Positions 43,545 to 51,892 of a stretch of DNA of 64,000 nucleotides are shown in pieces. The first letter of the stretch is position 1. The number at the start of each line of letters is the position of its first letter. The stretch is from Gammaproteobacteria bacterium. GTDB lineage: Bacteria; Pseudomonadota; Gammaproteobacteria; Steroidobacterales; Woeseiaceae. The notes under the pieces were generated by a model that was not told where the DNA came from, searched no databases, and saw nothing but the letters and a program-made list of their open reading frames with translations. Location: the NCBI GenBank assembly GCA_022600955.1, contig JAHZJK010000025.1, forward strand, positions 35,141-99,140, given 5' to 3'. Both the position numbers and the translations under genes were made by a program.

Positions 43545-44096
43545 TCAGGCTAGCCAGCCAAAGGCACCGCCCGTTAGCAACGCATAGATCAGCGCGTCCA
43601 GGAAGTTCTTGGCGGTTGCCGACCACGGTCGTGCAAACCAGATGCTCTCCTGTACGTAAGCCATGCCATAGCTGACAAAGGCCACTGTGCCGCTAATGCG
43701 GAAAATAGTCAGGTAGTCTGCGTCCGCGCCCGGTATTGCTGTGCGGCTGATGAAATAGGCGCACACAACTGCTACCGCAATGTTGTAGACAAACATCTGT
43801 ACCAGGTTCGGCCCCATGTTGGGCATGCCGGACGCCTTCACGGTGATGAAAGCGACGGGTCCTTCCCTGAACTTGTCATGCATCGCCGGATCTTTAAATG
43901 CCGCCTGGTCCGGGCAGTGGGGAATGCTGTACTGGCCCGGGGCAACGCCCTTCAATGCGGCACGGGCACCCTCCTCGTCGCTGAGTTTTTGCCAGTCTGT
44001 TTTGTGCCAGGGCATCACCATCCAGATGACTGCACCTGCAAAAAAGACCAGAACGGAAGAAGCCAGGATGGGCTGCCACAAATCCATGATGCTCAT
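43545..44096 (-). CDS. Four-helix membrane protein, function unknown
   Basis: The product has 183 residues, with GGGGATAACT before ATG. There are membrane helices near ~10-28, ~100-120, ~132-152 and ~163-181. Between the first two is a cytoplasmic or periplasmic segment with a conserved-looking GQYSIPHCPDQAAFKDPAM and EGPVAFITVKASGMPNMGPNLVQ. The Cys/His pair in HCPD could bind metal. It lies between MbnH and the ferritin-like gene on the same strand. Confidence 0.6.
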   Translation of the reverse strand: MSIMDLWQPILASSVLVFFAGAVIWMVMPWHKTDWQKLSDEEGARAALKGVAPGQYSIPHCPDQAAFKDPAMHDKFREGPVAFITVKASGMPNMGPNLVQMFVYNIAVAVVCAYFISRTAIPGADADYLTIFRISGTVAFVSYGMAYVQESIWFARPWSATAKNFLDALIYALLTGGAFGWLA

Positions 44097-44169
44097 AGTT
44101 ATCCCCAGTGACGATTGACAACCTAGGGTATAGCAGAAATATCAGCGTTTTGCTGCAGCTGCCGCAATG

Positions 44170-45297
44170 TCACTGCGACGGATCGGACCATCGTGAATCG
44201 GTAAGCACGGTCTGGTCGGTCAGTGATTGCAGGAACGCAATCAAGTCCGCTTTCTCAGAAACGGTCAGTTCAAAACCACCGACAAACTCCGATTTGAAGG
44301 GACTCAGTCGGCCGTCTCCAGCATCGCCGCCCGCTTCTATCAGGCGTCCACCGCGTTGGTAGTGCGCTATGACGGCGTCCAGTGTCGCCAGGCTGCCATC
44401 GTGCATATAGGGTGCTGTCACCGCGATATTGCGTAATGTCGGCGCCTTGAAGCGGCCCATGTCCCGAGGCTCGCCGGTCATGTCGTATAGCCCGGTGTTC
44501 GCCTCCGGGTAAGCGCCGTTCTCGTCAACGTTGTAGAGCCCGGTGTTGTGGAAACCGATCGTGTCCACCCGGCTGTTCGCATGCGTGGTGCTGTCAGTGA
44601 AGTTAAACCCGCCATGACAATGAAAGCATTCAAGCCGTTCAGAGAAGAACAAATCCATGCCGCGGACTGCCGCTGACGTCATTGCCGTCGTATCACCAGA
44701 CAGGTAACGATCGTAAGCAGAGTCGTAGCTCACGATGCTCCTGACGAAAGCCGCAATGGCACGGACCGCGTTAATGATTGAGTGTGGATCGGCGTCATTC
44801 GGAAAAGCCTTCCCCACAAGTTGACTGTATGAGCTTTCACTTCTTAGTAGCTCCGCTGCTCGCTGTTCGTGCCCACCCAGTCCCATTTCAACCGGGTTGT
44901 CGCCGAACAACGGTGTCAGCGCCTGGTCTTCAAGTTTATCGAGCAGAGGATTGGCCCACGTGAGGCGGCTCGCATAGGCAGTATTGACGAGACTCATCGA
45001 TCCACGAGGATGCGTAGCACCGGTCGAGCCCAGTGAACGTGGCTTGCCATCCGTAAACGCCAGTGCCTGTATATGGCAAGTGGCACAGGACATCGTCTCA
45101 TTGCCGGACAGCCGCGTGTCGTAGAAAAGCATTCTGCCGAGCTGAACTTTTGCGGCGCTCATAGGATTGTCGGCGGGTATCAAAGGTAAGGGATAGTCTT
45201 CCGGTAACGACCAGTCGAATTCGGCGGGCGTTTGCAGCAACAACATAATTGCGAGAATCAGTGCGGCGCCCAGAGCCGCTCCCAGCCACTTAATCAT
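44170..45297 (-). CDS. mbnH: Dihaem cytochrome of the MauG/MbnH family
   Basis: The product has 375 residues with an N-terminal membrane anchor or signal (LGAALGAALILAIMLLL). There are two haem c sites, CATCH (~80, in MSCATCHIQALAFTDG) and CFHCH (~220, in ERLECFHCHGGFNF), and the conserved ASRLTWANPLL and PYMHDGSLATLDAVIAHY blocks of the dihaem peroxidase family. The gene overlaps the MbnP gene by four bases (ATGA). Known MbnH enzymes use a bis-Fe(IV)-type state to oxidise a Trp of MbnP to kynurenine. This pair is called the 'metallo-mystery pair' in automated annotation. Confidence 0.85.
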   Translation of the reverse strand: MIKWLGAALGAALILAIMLLLQTPAEFDWSLPEDYPLPLIPADNPMSAAKVQLGRMLFYDTRLSGNETMSCATCHIQALAFTDGKPRSLGSTGATHPRGSMSLVNTAYASRLTWANPLLDKLEDQALTPLFGDNPVEMGLGGHEQRAAELLRSESSYSQLVGKAFPNDADPHSIINAVRAIAAFVRSIVSYDSAYDRYLSGDTTAMTSAAVRGMDLFFSERLECFHCHGGFNFTDSTTHANSRVDTIGFHNTGLYNVDENGAYPEANTGLYDMTGEPRDMGRFKAPTLRNIAVTAPYMHDGSLATLDAVIAHYQRGGRLIEAGGDAGDGRLSPFKSEFVGGFELTVSEKADLIAFLQSLTDQTVLTDSRWSDPSQ

Positions 45298-46061
45298 GGC
45301 AATAACGCGAATACAGTCTGGACATCAGAAACCGAATCCTGATGTGTGAGTCCGAGCGCCTTGAACGGTTGTGCACAAGCGGACTCTGCCGGTCCCGATG
45401 AGCAGTCGCTGCCGTCCGCGGTGGCAAACAGGCGCGCGAGATCAATGCCTATTTCCAGGTTTTTCAGGCTTTCCAGCGGCACTTCAACGACAACTCGATT
45501 GGCTGCATTGCACATCGAGATATTCTGCACGGTGCCCTCGCAACCGGTGCTGCCTAAATGCATCCAGAAAGATCTGTCCGCATTCCTGAAACCAGCGTGC
45601 AGGAACTTGTAACCTGATCGCCAATGCCAGTGCATCGCGGCATCGTCGAGCGGCGCTGCGGCACTCATTGGGTTCGCATGATTTTGTTCGAAAGGCACCC
45701 CGACAGTAAATGCGAGCCTGAGGTACTCACCATTTGCCGCCGTTGCCTGCACGAATGCCCGGGTAGCAGTACTGCCGTTGACGCAAGCTCCTCGCCCGTC
45801 TTCGAGATCGATCAGGGCCACATCGCTGTTCTGCCACTCGCCATCGTTCTCAAGCTCTGCATCGATAACGGACCCGTCGCTATCAATCAGCTGCAATGCA
45901 GACACGTAGAACCGCAGGTCGGTCAGCTGTGTGCTGTCACCAGTACATTCAATGGCGTTCCCGTCCCAGTGTGGGGCGAACGTCAGGGTAAACGGCGTTT
46001 TGGCTGGAGCGCACGACACCAGCAGAATCAATAACAGGGGGATGAAATACGGCGTCCGCAT
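45294..46061 (-). CDS. mbnP: MbnP-like copper-binding lipoprotein
   Basis: The product has 255 residues, with lipobox LLVS|C at ~17. The family's landmarks are present: LRFYVSALQLID near the start, four Cys (ECTG, GACVNG, GCEG, MCNAANR) and the conserved Trp/His stretch MHWHWRSGYKFLHAGF. That stretch carries the Trp that MbnH modifies, together with copper ligands. A second Cys pair (DCSSG, SACAQPF) lies near the end. It is translationally coupled to the dihaem partner. Relatives are found in copper-limited or methanobactin loci, but no methanobactin gene is seen here. Confidence 0.82.
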   Translation of the reverse strand: MRTPYFIPLLLILLVSCAPAKTPFTLTFAPHWDGNAIECTGDSTQLTDLRFYVSALQLIDSDGSVIDAELENDGEWQNSDVALIDLEDGRGACVNGSTATRAFVQATAANGEYLRLAFTVGVPFEQNHANPMSAAAPLDDAAMHWHWRSGYKFLHAGFRNADRSFWMHLGSTGCEGTVQNISMCNAANRVVVEVPLESLKNLEIGIDLARLFATADGSDCSSGPAESACAQPFKALGLTHQDSVSDVQTVFALLP

Positions 46062-46081
46062 ATCAGCAGCGCTCGACCACG

Positions 46082-46621
46082 TCAGGTAACGGCTGAGCTA
46101 ACCTCGCCGGGCTCATCATCGATGCTTTCCTCTACGCCTTCTTTCTCAGGGGCCAGAGAATAGTCTAAAACGCCGGTCGCGATCATATCGGTTGATGCCT
46201 GGGCCACGGAAAGCTCAGTTTCGACTTCACGAATCTTGGCCTCCGCGTGCACGTTCTCCGTTGCACGTTCTGCCAGTTCGGCTCGCAGCTCACGGGTCTT
46301 GAGTACGGAATCACGCAGGTCGCGTTTAGTCTCTTCGATCTTGGCTTGCTGGTCGGTAATGACGAAGTCACGACGCTCAAGGCCGACCGTGGTTTCCTTG
46401 AGTTTTTCTTCGAGGCTTTTTGAGTCTGCGCTGCTTTTCTCGGATTCACTTTTGGCGATGCGAAGCTCGGCCTCAAGTTCACGAATTCGGTCGTCTCGCG
46501 CATCGCGCTTTTTGGCGCGGTGTTTTGCGCCCATTGCGGAACTGATTGACGACAAAAGCCAGCCGATAAGAAAAGCACCGGCAGTCATAAGAATCAGATT
46601 TTGATCGAATTCTACAAACAT
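46082..46621 (-). CDS. Membrane-anchored coiled-coil protein
   Basis: The product has 179 residues. One N-terminal helix (LILMTAGAFLIGWLLSS) is followed by a basic turn (AKHRAKKRDARD) and ~110 residues of strong heptad coiled coil (IRELEAELRIAKSESEKSSADSK...). An acidic tail (EGVEESIDDEPGEVSS) closes it. It could be a scaffold or spacer, like DUF1043/YhcB-type proteins, but no homology is claimed. It lies 20 bp upstream of the MbnP gene. Confidence 0.65.
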   Translation of the reverse strand: MFVEFDQNLILMTAGAFLIGWLLSSISSAMGAKHRAKKRDARDDRIRELEAELRIAKSESEKSSADSKSLEEKLKETTVGLERRDFVITDQQAKIEETKRDLRDSVLKTRELRAELAERATENVHAEAKIREVETELSVAQASTDMIATGVLDYSLAPEKEGVEESIDDEPGEVSSAVT

Positions 46622-46793
46622 CGCGTTATGATTAATTGATTCTGATGTTCAATAAAGGACCGGGTTCTCAGTCCTGCAAGAACCGCTTGCATCGATGAGA
46701 GCATAAATGGTCTCCGCTTACAAGACAGACGACACAATAAGTCTTTACAAAACAATATATTATTGCTTTTGTTTAATGTTATTTATTAGGTAT
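46622..46793. other. AT-rich intergenic region
   Basis: An AT-rich 170-bp gap (AATATATTATTGC, TTTAATGTTATTTATTAGG) between the coiled-coil gene start and the ApbE gene end. It probably contains the promoter of the 46082-43545 gene run; no clear -35/-10 pair was chosen. Confidence 0.35.
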
Positions 46794-47618
46794 TTATCGG
46801 ACTATCCAGGATTGCTCGTCCTGTTGTTGCAGGAAAGACTCCGCCCCGTCGCCTCGCAGTACTGCCAATATACTGATTATTCCTGCCTGCGTGCAGGTAT
46901 CTGCAGCAACAGTGACAGATCTCGGCGCTTCCTCAACAGGCCAGCCGGTTTGTGGATTCAAGACATGCCCATAGCGAACACCATCACGTAGCAGGAATCG
47001 CCGCGTATCACCGCTCGTTGCTATGGCCCCGCTCTGCAGATCGATCTGTCTTTCGGCTGCGCCTGAAGGGCTTTCGATGCCCACTCGCCAGGACTCCCGC
47101 AACTTCGGTGCTGCGGTCACGGCGAGGTCGCCGCCAAAATTGATCAGGCAAGGTGTGGCATCCAGATTGCGCAACAGCTCTGCCGCCCTGTCGACAGCGT
47201 ATTCTTTGCCGATGCCTCCCAAATCAATCTCCATCCCCGCCGGCATGTGTATTTTCGAGTTTGCCCATTCAACCTTGTTCCAGCCGACATTCTCGAGTAA
47301 CACATCGATCTCTGATTGCTGCGGCACTTTGTCGCTGCCATCGAAACGCCAGGCCTTGCGCAGAATACCGCTGGTAATATCGAACAAACCATCGCTGAGC
47401 TCGTACAGAGTGTTGGCAAAATCGAGCAATTGCGCTGTCTCGGCATCGACCGAGACTGGCTTGCCATCTGCCTCGTTGATTCGTGCTGTAACGTTGTCGC
47501 CGAGGTAGCGGCTGAATTTGTCTTCAATCCGCCAAGCTTCACGCGTTGCGATCTCAAGCAGCGGTCTGGACTGCGCCTTATCAAGACCCTCACACAGAAC
47601 CTCGCACGGGCTACCCAT
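46794..47618 (-). CDS. FAD:protein FMN transferase (ApbE family)
   Basis: The product has 274 residues from ATG 47618. The frame continues upstream without a stop into the TAA of the DUF3570 gene, and codons just before the ATG (SGVFQA-MGSPCEV) look family-like, so a non-standard start further up is possible. Motifs: FSRY, DGLFDITSG (flavin/Mg2+ site), MEIDLGGIGKEYAVDRAAELL, NFGGDLAV, SGDTRRF and HVLNPQTGWP. It should attach FMN to Thr or Ser of a partner or hydrolyse FAD. It closes a six-gene minus-strand run with DUF3570, DUF4266 and TlpA. Confidence 0.85.
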   Translation of the reverse strand: MGSPCEVLCEGLDKAQSRPLLEIATREAWRIEDKFSRYLGDNVTARINEADGKPVSVDAETAQLLDFANTLYELSDGLFDITSGILRKAWRFDGSDKVPQQSEIDVLLENVGWNKVEWANSKIHMPAGMEIDLGGIGKEYAVDRAAELLRNLDATPCLINFGGDLAVTAAPKLRESWRVGIESPSGAAERQIDLQSGAIATSGDTRRFLLRDGVRYGHVLNPQTGWPVEEAPRSVTVAADTCTQAGIISILAVLRGDGAESFLQQQDEQSWIVR

Positions 47619-47681
47619 GGCCTGGAATACACCGCTGGTACAGTGCGGCCTTGCTTCGTACCGGATCTCGCGTGCTATGAC

Positions 47682-48998
47682 TTAGAACCGGTAGCCAAAC
47701 TGCACGATGACGGCATTCAGGTCCGGATAGTTGTCCCGACTGGCCTGGTTCCCGATCAGCTGGGCTGCGGGTACCGATCCAGACTGGGCATACCATTCGA
47801 GCCTCACACTCATGTCGTTGTCATTGCGCGTCTTCCAGCCATACTTCAGCCCAGCCGTAATTGCATCGAAATTGCCCAACCGGAAATCGGCAGATGCGTG
47901 CGTGGGTAACGTCGCGCCATCTGCCAGGCTGACTGTGTAGAACTCGGCTTCGGTCTGCGTGTAGAACCGCAGATGAGGCTCAAGGTAGCTGGACGCACCC
48001 ACCGGCCAGCGGTAGCGCAGATCCACTGTGTGCGAGTCAATGTCCCAGTCATCGGTCATATAGCGGTAGGAGGCGTCGAGAACCTTGCCTTCCATGAAGT
48101 ACTTCGTCTGGACGTAGAAGCTGTGCTTGGTCCGTTCGTCGGGCCGATGCTCGAAAAGGTAAACATGCGACGGACCGTCTATCCCGGGCAGCGCCGTTCG
48201 CGCAATAGTGTCCCCGCTAACCGGGTCGACGACACTCAGGATCTTGTATGGGTCGGTCAGATAGCCATCCGCATAGCTGTACGAGTAGTTGGCCTGCATC
48301 ACTATATTTCGCGAAACGACTTGCGATACGCCAACAACAAGATCAATTATTTGCTTGTCCTGCTTACCCGTGCGGTTACTGATATCGCCGACATCCAGCA
48401 TGGGAGAAAAGCCCGTCGGAGCCCCACCAACCGGATCAAGTTCGTCGTGCGCGAATGCCAATCCTGCAGACACTGTCGTGTTGCGCTTATTGAAATCCCT
48501 GGCGAGCTTTGCGTTCACGCCGAGGTGCAGGTAGTCGTATTCTTTCGACAGGCTGCCGCCAACGTTGAACTGACTGGTTTCGCCGAATGGTTGCTGCCAG
48601 TTAGCCGTTAGCGCAACTCTCGTGTCCTTAAAAGTATCGTCAAGCGGCAAGGTGCCCGCAGCAACGTCGTAGGGACTGCTGCCAGACGGGCGCGTGAAAG
48701 TCTGCACAACGTCCTGGCGTATAGCCCCACTTGGCGTTGCGCCGGTCAGACTGTCCAGCGTAATGCCCAGCGACAAGATCCTGTCGTCGACAAAAGTGCG
48801 CAGTCCGATTGCTGATATGCTCAGGTCTTGTACGCGGTTTTCGTCTTCACCGTAGTACAGCACGGAAGTATTGAAGTCCCACCCCTCGCCTTCGTCGGCT
48901 TGCACTGCCGCCGGTATGCTGGTGCCGAGCAAGGCGCACGTCGCCGTTGCCAATGCCGTTGAAATGGCCTGTTCGTCGCGCTTATCGAGTTTGCGCAT
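47682..48998 (-). CDS. DUF3570 outer-membrane barrel protein
   Basis: The start is ATG 48998, one base after the stop of the DUF4266 gene. The product has 438 residues. A signal segment (ATATCALLGTSIPAAVQA) is followed by DEGEGWDFNTSVLYYGEDENRVQDLSI, the family opening, and then alternating barrel strands that end in VIVQFGYRF with a C-terminal Phe for BAM recognition. The repeated RTKHSFYVQTKYF and HTVDLRYRW strands fit a 14 to 16-stranded pore. It is nearly always found with DUF4266, TlpA and ApbE genes, as here; the transported substrate is unknown. Confidence 0.8.
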   Translation of the reverse strand: MRKLDKRDEQAISTALATATCALLGTSIPAAVQADEGEGWDFNTSVLYYGEDENRVQDLSISAIGLRTFVDDRILSLGITLDSLTGATPSGAIRQDVVQTFTRPSGSSPYDVAAGTLPLDDTFKDTRVALTANWQQPFGETSQFNVGGSLSKEYDYLHLGVNAKLARDFNKRNTTVSAGLAFAHDELDPVGGAPTGFSPMLDVGDISNRTGKQDKQIIDLVVGVSQVVSRNIVMQANYSYSYADGYLTDPYKILSVVDPVSGDTIARTALPGIDGPSHVYLFEHRPDERTKHSFYVQTKYFMEGKVLDASYRYMTDDWDIDSHTVDLRYRWPVGASSYLEPHLRFYTQTEAEFYTVSLADGATLPTHASADFRLGNFDAITAGLKYGWKTRNDNDMSVRLEWYAQSGSVPAAQLIGNQASRDNYPDLNAVIVQFGYRF

Positions 48999-48999
48999 A

Positions 49000-49212
49000 C
49001 TAATTACAGCCGCATCCGCCGCCGCCGAATCCTCTGCCGCCGCTGGATGCTTCCTTGCTGAAGTAAATATGGTCGTCAGTTGCGGCTTCGATAGCATCGG
49101 TGGTTAGCTGCATCTCGTCCTTTGCAAGGACATCGCGCTCCCAGGGCTCAACGCCCATTGATGAACAGCCGCTACATATCAGTAAGACGAAAATTCCTGC
49201 TAAAGTTTTCAA
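49000..49212 (-). CDS. DUF4266 small lipoprotein
   Basis: The product has 70 residues, lipobox LLICSG|C at ~16. The motif VEPWERDVLAKDEMQL is the family signature, followed by DHIYFSKEASSGGRGFGGGGCGCN, a Gly-rich end with a terminal CGC pair. The start lies 5 bp after the thioredoxin-like gene; the stop is one base from the DUF3570 ATG. The terminal Cys cluster could bind metal or be the redox target of the TlpA-like neighbour; this is inference. Confidence 0.8.
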   Translation of the reverse strand: MKTLAGIFVLLICSGCSSMGVEPWERDVLAKDEMQLTTDAIEAATDDHIYFSKEASSGGRGFGGGGCGCN

Positions 49213-49217
49213 GACAC

Positions 49218-49658
49218 TTACTCCTGTTTGAGCGCCGCAACGAATGCAGCTTCATACTCATCCTGTTTTTTGACCTTGAATCCCGCATGCGACGAAATCA
49301 GTTCTCCGTCGCGACCGAAAATGTACGAACTGGGCATGCCGATAACACCGTATTCCTTCGCAAGGCTAGCTGCAGGGTCGTACGCGATTTTGAAAACCGC
49401 TGGATGATCCGCCAGAAATGCCGCCGCATCGGCTGCATCCGGGTCAAGATTCACGGCAACAATGACGAGCCCCTGCTCTGAATACTTTTCATGCATTGTA
49501 TTCATCCAAGGAAACGAACGCCGACACGGCACACACCAGGAAGCCCAGAAATCCACGACCACGACTTTGCCGCGATACTCCTGAAGGTTCACAATTTCAT
49601 CAGACGCCAGGGTCAGTGTATTGCTCAGGATCAGGATGAGTATTAGTAGTAGCCGCAT
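49218..49658 (-). CDS. TlpA-type periplasmic thioredoxin-like protein
   Basis: The product has 146 residues with a signal peptide (LLLILILILSNTLTLA). The thioredoxin fold has active site WASWCVPCRR (CVPC, ~42-45), the cis-Pro loop GVIGMPSSY and a C-terminal helix. The ATG overlaps the TAA of the phosphodiesterase gene (TAATG). It probably reduces disulfides or delivers reducing power to the Cys-rich DUF4266 lipoprotein. Confidence 0.85.
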   Translation of the reverse strand: MRLLLILILILSNTLTLASDEIVNLQEYRGKVVVVDFWASWCVPCRRSFPWMNTMHEKYSEQGLVIVAVNLDPDAADAAAFLADHPAVFKIAYDPAASLAKEYGVIGMPSSYIFGRDGELISSHAGFKVKKQDEYEAAFVAALKQE

Positions 49659-50647
49659 TAGTTTGATACCAGGTCAGGAAAGTCGGTGAAGACACCGTCG
49701 ACCATTAGTTCGTCGAATAAGAACCGCAAAAGTTCATCAAAAGTACCAAAACCGGGAGGCAGGTCGTCCCTGCGCATCGTGTAAGGATGAACAGCCAGCC
49801 CCATTTCATGCGCCAGGTCTACGAGACCAGAGTCGGAATATGCACCTGTTTCTTCATTCAATACATACAGTTGATTGACCCACGGCCCGATGCCATCGAC
49901 GAGACTCGCGATCTCGGTAAGCCCCTTCCTGGAGCGTAAGTGGTCGTAGTCTGAGGACGACTCCTGCCAGTCGTTTTGGCCGATTAGCTGGATCAGTTTG
50001 AGGTCGCTCTTGAGCGTTTCCTTGATACGAACCAGTTCTGCCGTATCGAAGCATTGCAAGTAGACCCGATCGCCGTGCTCGCTGTAACCGGCATGCGCAA
50101 GTTCAGAAAGCACCTGCAGCGTAATGTCGACGCCCTCTTCCTGATGCCATGCCGGACGTTTAATCTCGGGATAAATGCCAACTGGTCGACCGACGGATTC
50201 CTGCAACGCCTCAATAAAGCGCAGCTCCTCGGTCAAGGTATGCACACGAAATGTCTCATGGTCGGACTGAAAGCGTCCCGGGTATACCGGCGTGCCGTCA
50301 CTGTTGCGGCGTTCATGGATACGCAGCGTTTTCAATTCAGCCAGGGTGAAATCGCGGACATAGTAACGACCGTCGTCTCGGTGCTGCCCCGGAAAGACGG
50401 CCGCGACGTCCGTAACGCGATCCAGGTGGATGTCATGCAGAACGACCAGCTCATTATCCTTGCTGGCAACGATGTCTTGTTCCAGGTAGTCGGCGCCCAT
50501 TGTGTAGGCGAGCGCCTTTGCGGGCAGCGTGTGCTCGGGCAAATGGCCCGAAGCGCCACGGTGAGCGATTACGACTGGTCTAATCGGTTGGCCCGTCCGC
50601 GTCGAAACCTGGAAAGTCGAGCACCTCCCATCGCGCCGTATCCTCAC
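49658..50647 (-). CDS. Glycerophosphodiester phosphodiesterase (GDPD/GlpQ type)
   Basis: The start is uncertain. The conserved core begins at IAHRGASGHLPEHT (just after 50580); the nearest starts in frame are GTG 50647 and ATG 50671, both inside the upstream TIR-like gene. From GTG the product has 329 residues. Catalytic motifs: HRG, PEHT, LEQDI and VLHDIHLDRVTDV, then YVRDFTLAELKTLRIHERRN, MPYRF-type KRPAWHQ and a C-terminal ACEWFTDFP-like GVFTDFPDLV. The family splits glycerophosphodiesters into glycerol-3-phosphate and an alcohol. No signal peptide is seen, unlike GlpQ of E. coli. Confidence 0.85.
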   Translation of the reverse strand: MRIRRDGRCSTFQVSTRTGQPIRPVVIAHRGASGHLPEHTLPAKALAYTMGADYLEQDIVASKDNELVVLHDIHLDRVTDVAAVFPGQHRDDGRYYVRDFTLAELKTLRIHERRNSDGTPVYPGRFQSDHETFRVHTLTEELRFIEALQESVGRPVGIYPEIKRPAWHQEEGVDITLQVLSELAHAGYSEHGDRVYLQCFDTAELVRIKETLKSDLKLIQLIGQNDWQESSSDYDHLRSRKGLTEIASLVDGIGPWVNQLYVLNEETGAYSDSGLVDLAHEMGLAVHPYTMRRDDLPPGFGTFDELLRFLFDELMVDGVFTDFPDLVSN

Positions 50648-51056
50648 CGCGTGCCTGCCGGCGCAAAGCATCGGCCATCTCGCGATCATTCCACTCGATG
50701 TGCTCCTGGCAACGTTCAACGATTTCTTCGGGCGTCTCTGCCATACCACCAAATGGACGTACGGCGACCATGCCCATGCTGTTGGCTTCTGCGACATCCA
50801 TCATGAAACGCACGAGGTCGCTTTTTTGCTCATACAGCGCGGGCAAGACAAAAATTGCCTCGGCTTGCTTCATTTGCTCAATGAGTTCGTCTTTAATCGC
50901 CTGCAGGCCACCAGCTTCTGGAATATTCTCGGGCTTGCTGACATTGACGTAATAGAAGCGGTCTACACTCTCGAGAAACTCGAAAACACGTAGATAATCG
51001 TCGCTTTCCTCAAAGGCATGTGTGGCGAATACCCGGATTGGATTACTTTCTGACAA
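50580..51056 (-). CDS. TIR-like domain protein (ThsB/DUF1863 type)
   Basis: The product has 158 residues, a single domain. The pattern RVFATHAFEESDDYLRVFEFLE, FYYVNVSKPENIP, a middle helix ending AEAIFVLPALYEQKSDLVRFMMDVAEANSM, and MVAVRPFGGMAETPEEIVE matches the MTH538/DUF1863 TIR-like fold used by Thoeris ThsB. No SIR2-type or other nucleotide effector is adjacent. Instead it overlaps the phosphodiesterase gene by up to 68 bp and heads a six-gene run. NADase activity, signalling or another role is untested. Confidence 0.65.
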   Translation of the reverse strand: MSESNPIRVFATHAFEESDDYLRVFEFLESVDRFYYVNVSKPENIPEAGGLQAIKDELIEQMKQAEAIFVLPALYEQKSDLVRFMMDVAEANSMGMVAVRPFGGMAETPEEIVERCQEHIEWNDREMADALRRQARGEDTARWEVLDFPGFDADGPTD

Positions 51057-51148
51057 CTGGAGCCTCCTGCTTAGTCCGTCTGTCGCATTTTAACCAAATA
51101 TTGGCCAACAATCTCTTGCTAGCCGTCGCGATAGCGATTCGGTATTGT

Positions 51149-51892
51149 ATGCCCCGCATGCGCCTCCTCCTATACAACATACGATATGCCGTCGGCGGCG
51201 GCGCGAGCATGCATATGCCGCTCCCAGGTGCGGGCTATGTACTTGGAAATCAGTCGGTACTCCCTGATATTACGACGTTTATCAAGTCTGTCGATCCTGA
51301 TGTGGTCGGTCTGATTGAGGTTGATACAGGTTCGATACGCAGCCGCATGGTCAATCAGGCAGAGAAGATCGCGTCTGATTTGGGCATGAACACGTCCTAC
51401 GAAACCAAGTATGGCGAAAAGTCCATTAACCAGATTCTGCCAATTGTGCGCAAGCAGGGAAATGCGTTCATGGCGGCACCCCGTGTTCATGGCGAAAAAT
51501 TTCACTATTTCGATACAGGCATCAAGCGACTGATCATTGAGCTCGAGATGCAGGACTATGCGATTTTCCTCGTGCATCTGTCGCTAAAATACCGCCATCG
51601 CCACCTGCAATTGCGACACTTGTACGATCTGATCGAGCAGACCGACAAACCCGTTATGGTGGCCGGCGACTTCAATACGTTTTGGGGCGAAAACGAGATT
51701 TACCTGTTCATGAAGGCGGCAGGACTAACGTCGGCCAACGTTGACAGTACGCCTACCTATCCAAGTCGTGCACCACGCAAGGAGCTCGACTTCATTCTTT
51801 ACCAGGACGGAATCAACGTGACGGGATTTGAAGTTCCGAGCGTGAAACTGTCAGACCATTTACCACTTATTTGTGACTTTGAACTGAAATGA
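51149..51892 (+). CDS. Endonuclease/exonuclease/phosphatase-family hydrolase
   Basis: I start it at ATG 51149; another ATG is 3 codons later. The product has 247 residues. EEP motifs: YNIRYA (Asn), VGLIEVDTG (Glu, metal), a central LVHLSLKYRHRHLQL, AGDFNTFWG (Asp-Phe-Asn) and SDHLPLICDF (Asp-His). No signal peptide. A metal-dependent phosphodiesterase acting on nucleic acid, a lipid or an inositol phosphate; substrate unknown. Its ATGA overlaps the downstream beta-oxidation gene. It is divergent from the TIR-like gene across 92 bp. Confidence 0.85.
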   Translation: MPRMRLLLYNIRYAVGGGASMHMPLPGAGYVLGNQSVLPDITTFIKSVDPDVVGLIEVDTGSIRSRMVNQAEKIASDLGMNTSYETKYGEKSINQILPIVRKQGNAFMAAPRVHGEKFHYFDTGIKRLIIELEMQDYAIFLVHLSLKYRHRHLQLRHLYDLIEQTDKPVMVAGDFNTFWGENEIYLFMKAAGLTSANVDSTPTYPSRAPRKELDFILYQDGINVTGFEVPSVKLSDHLPLICDFELK

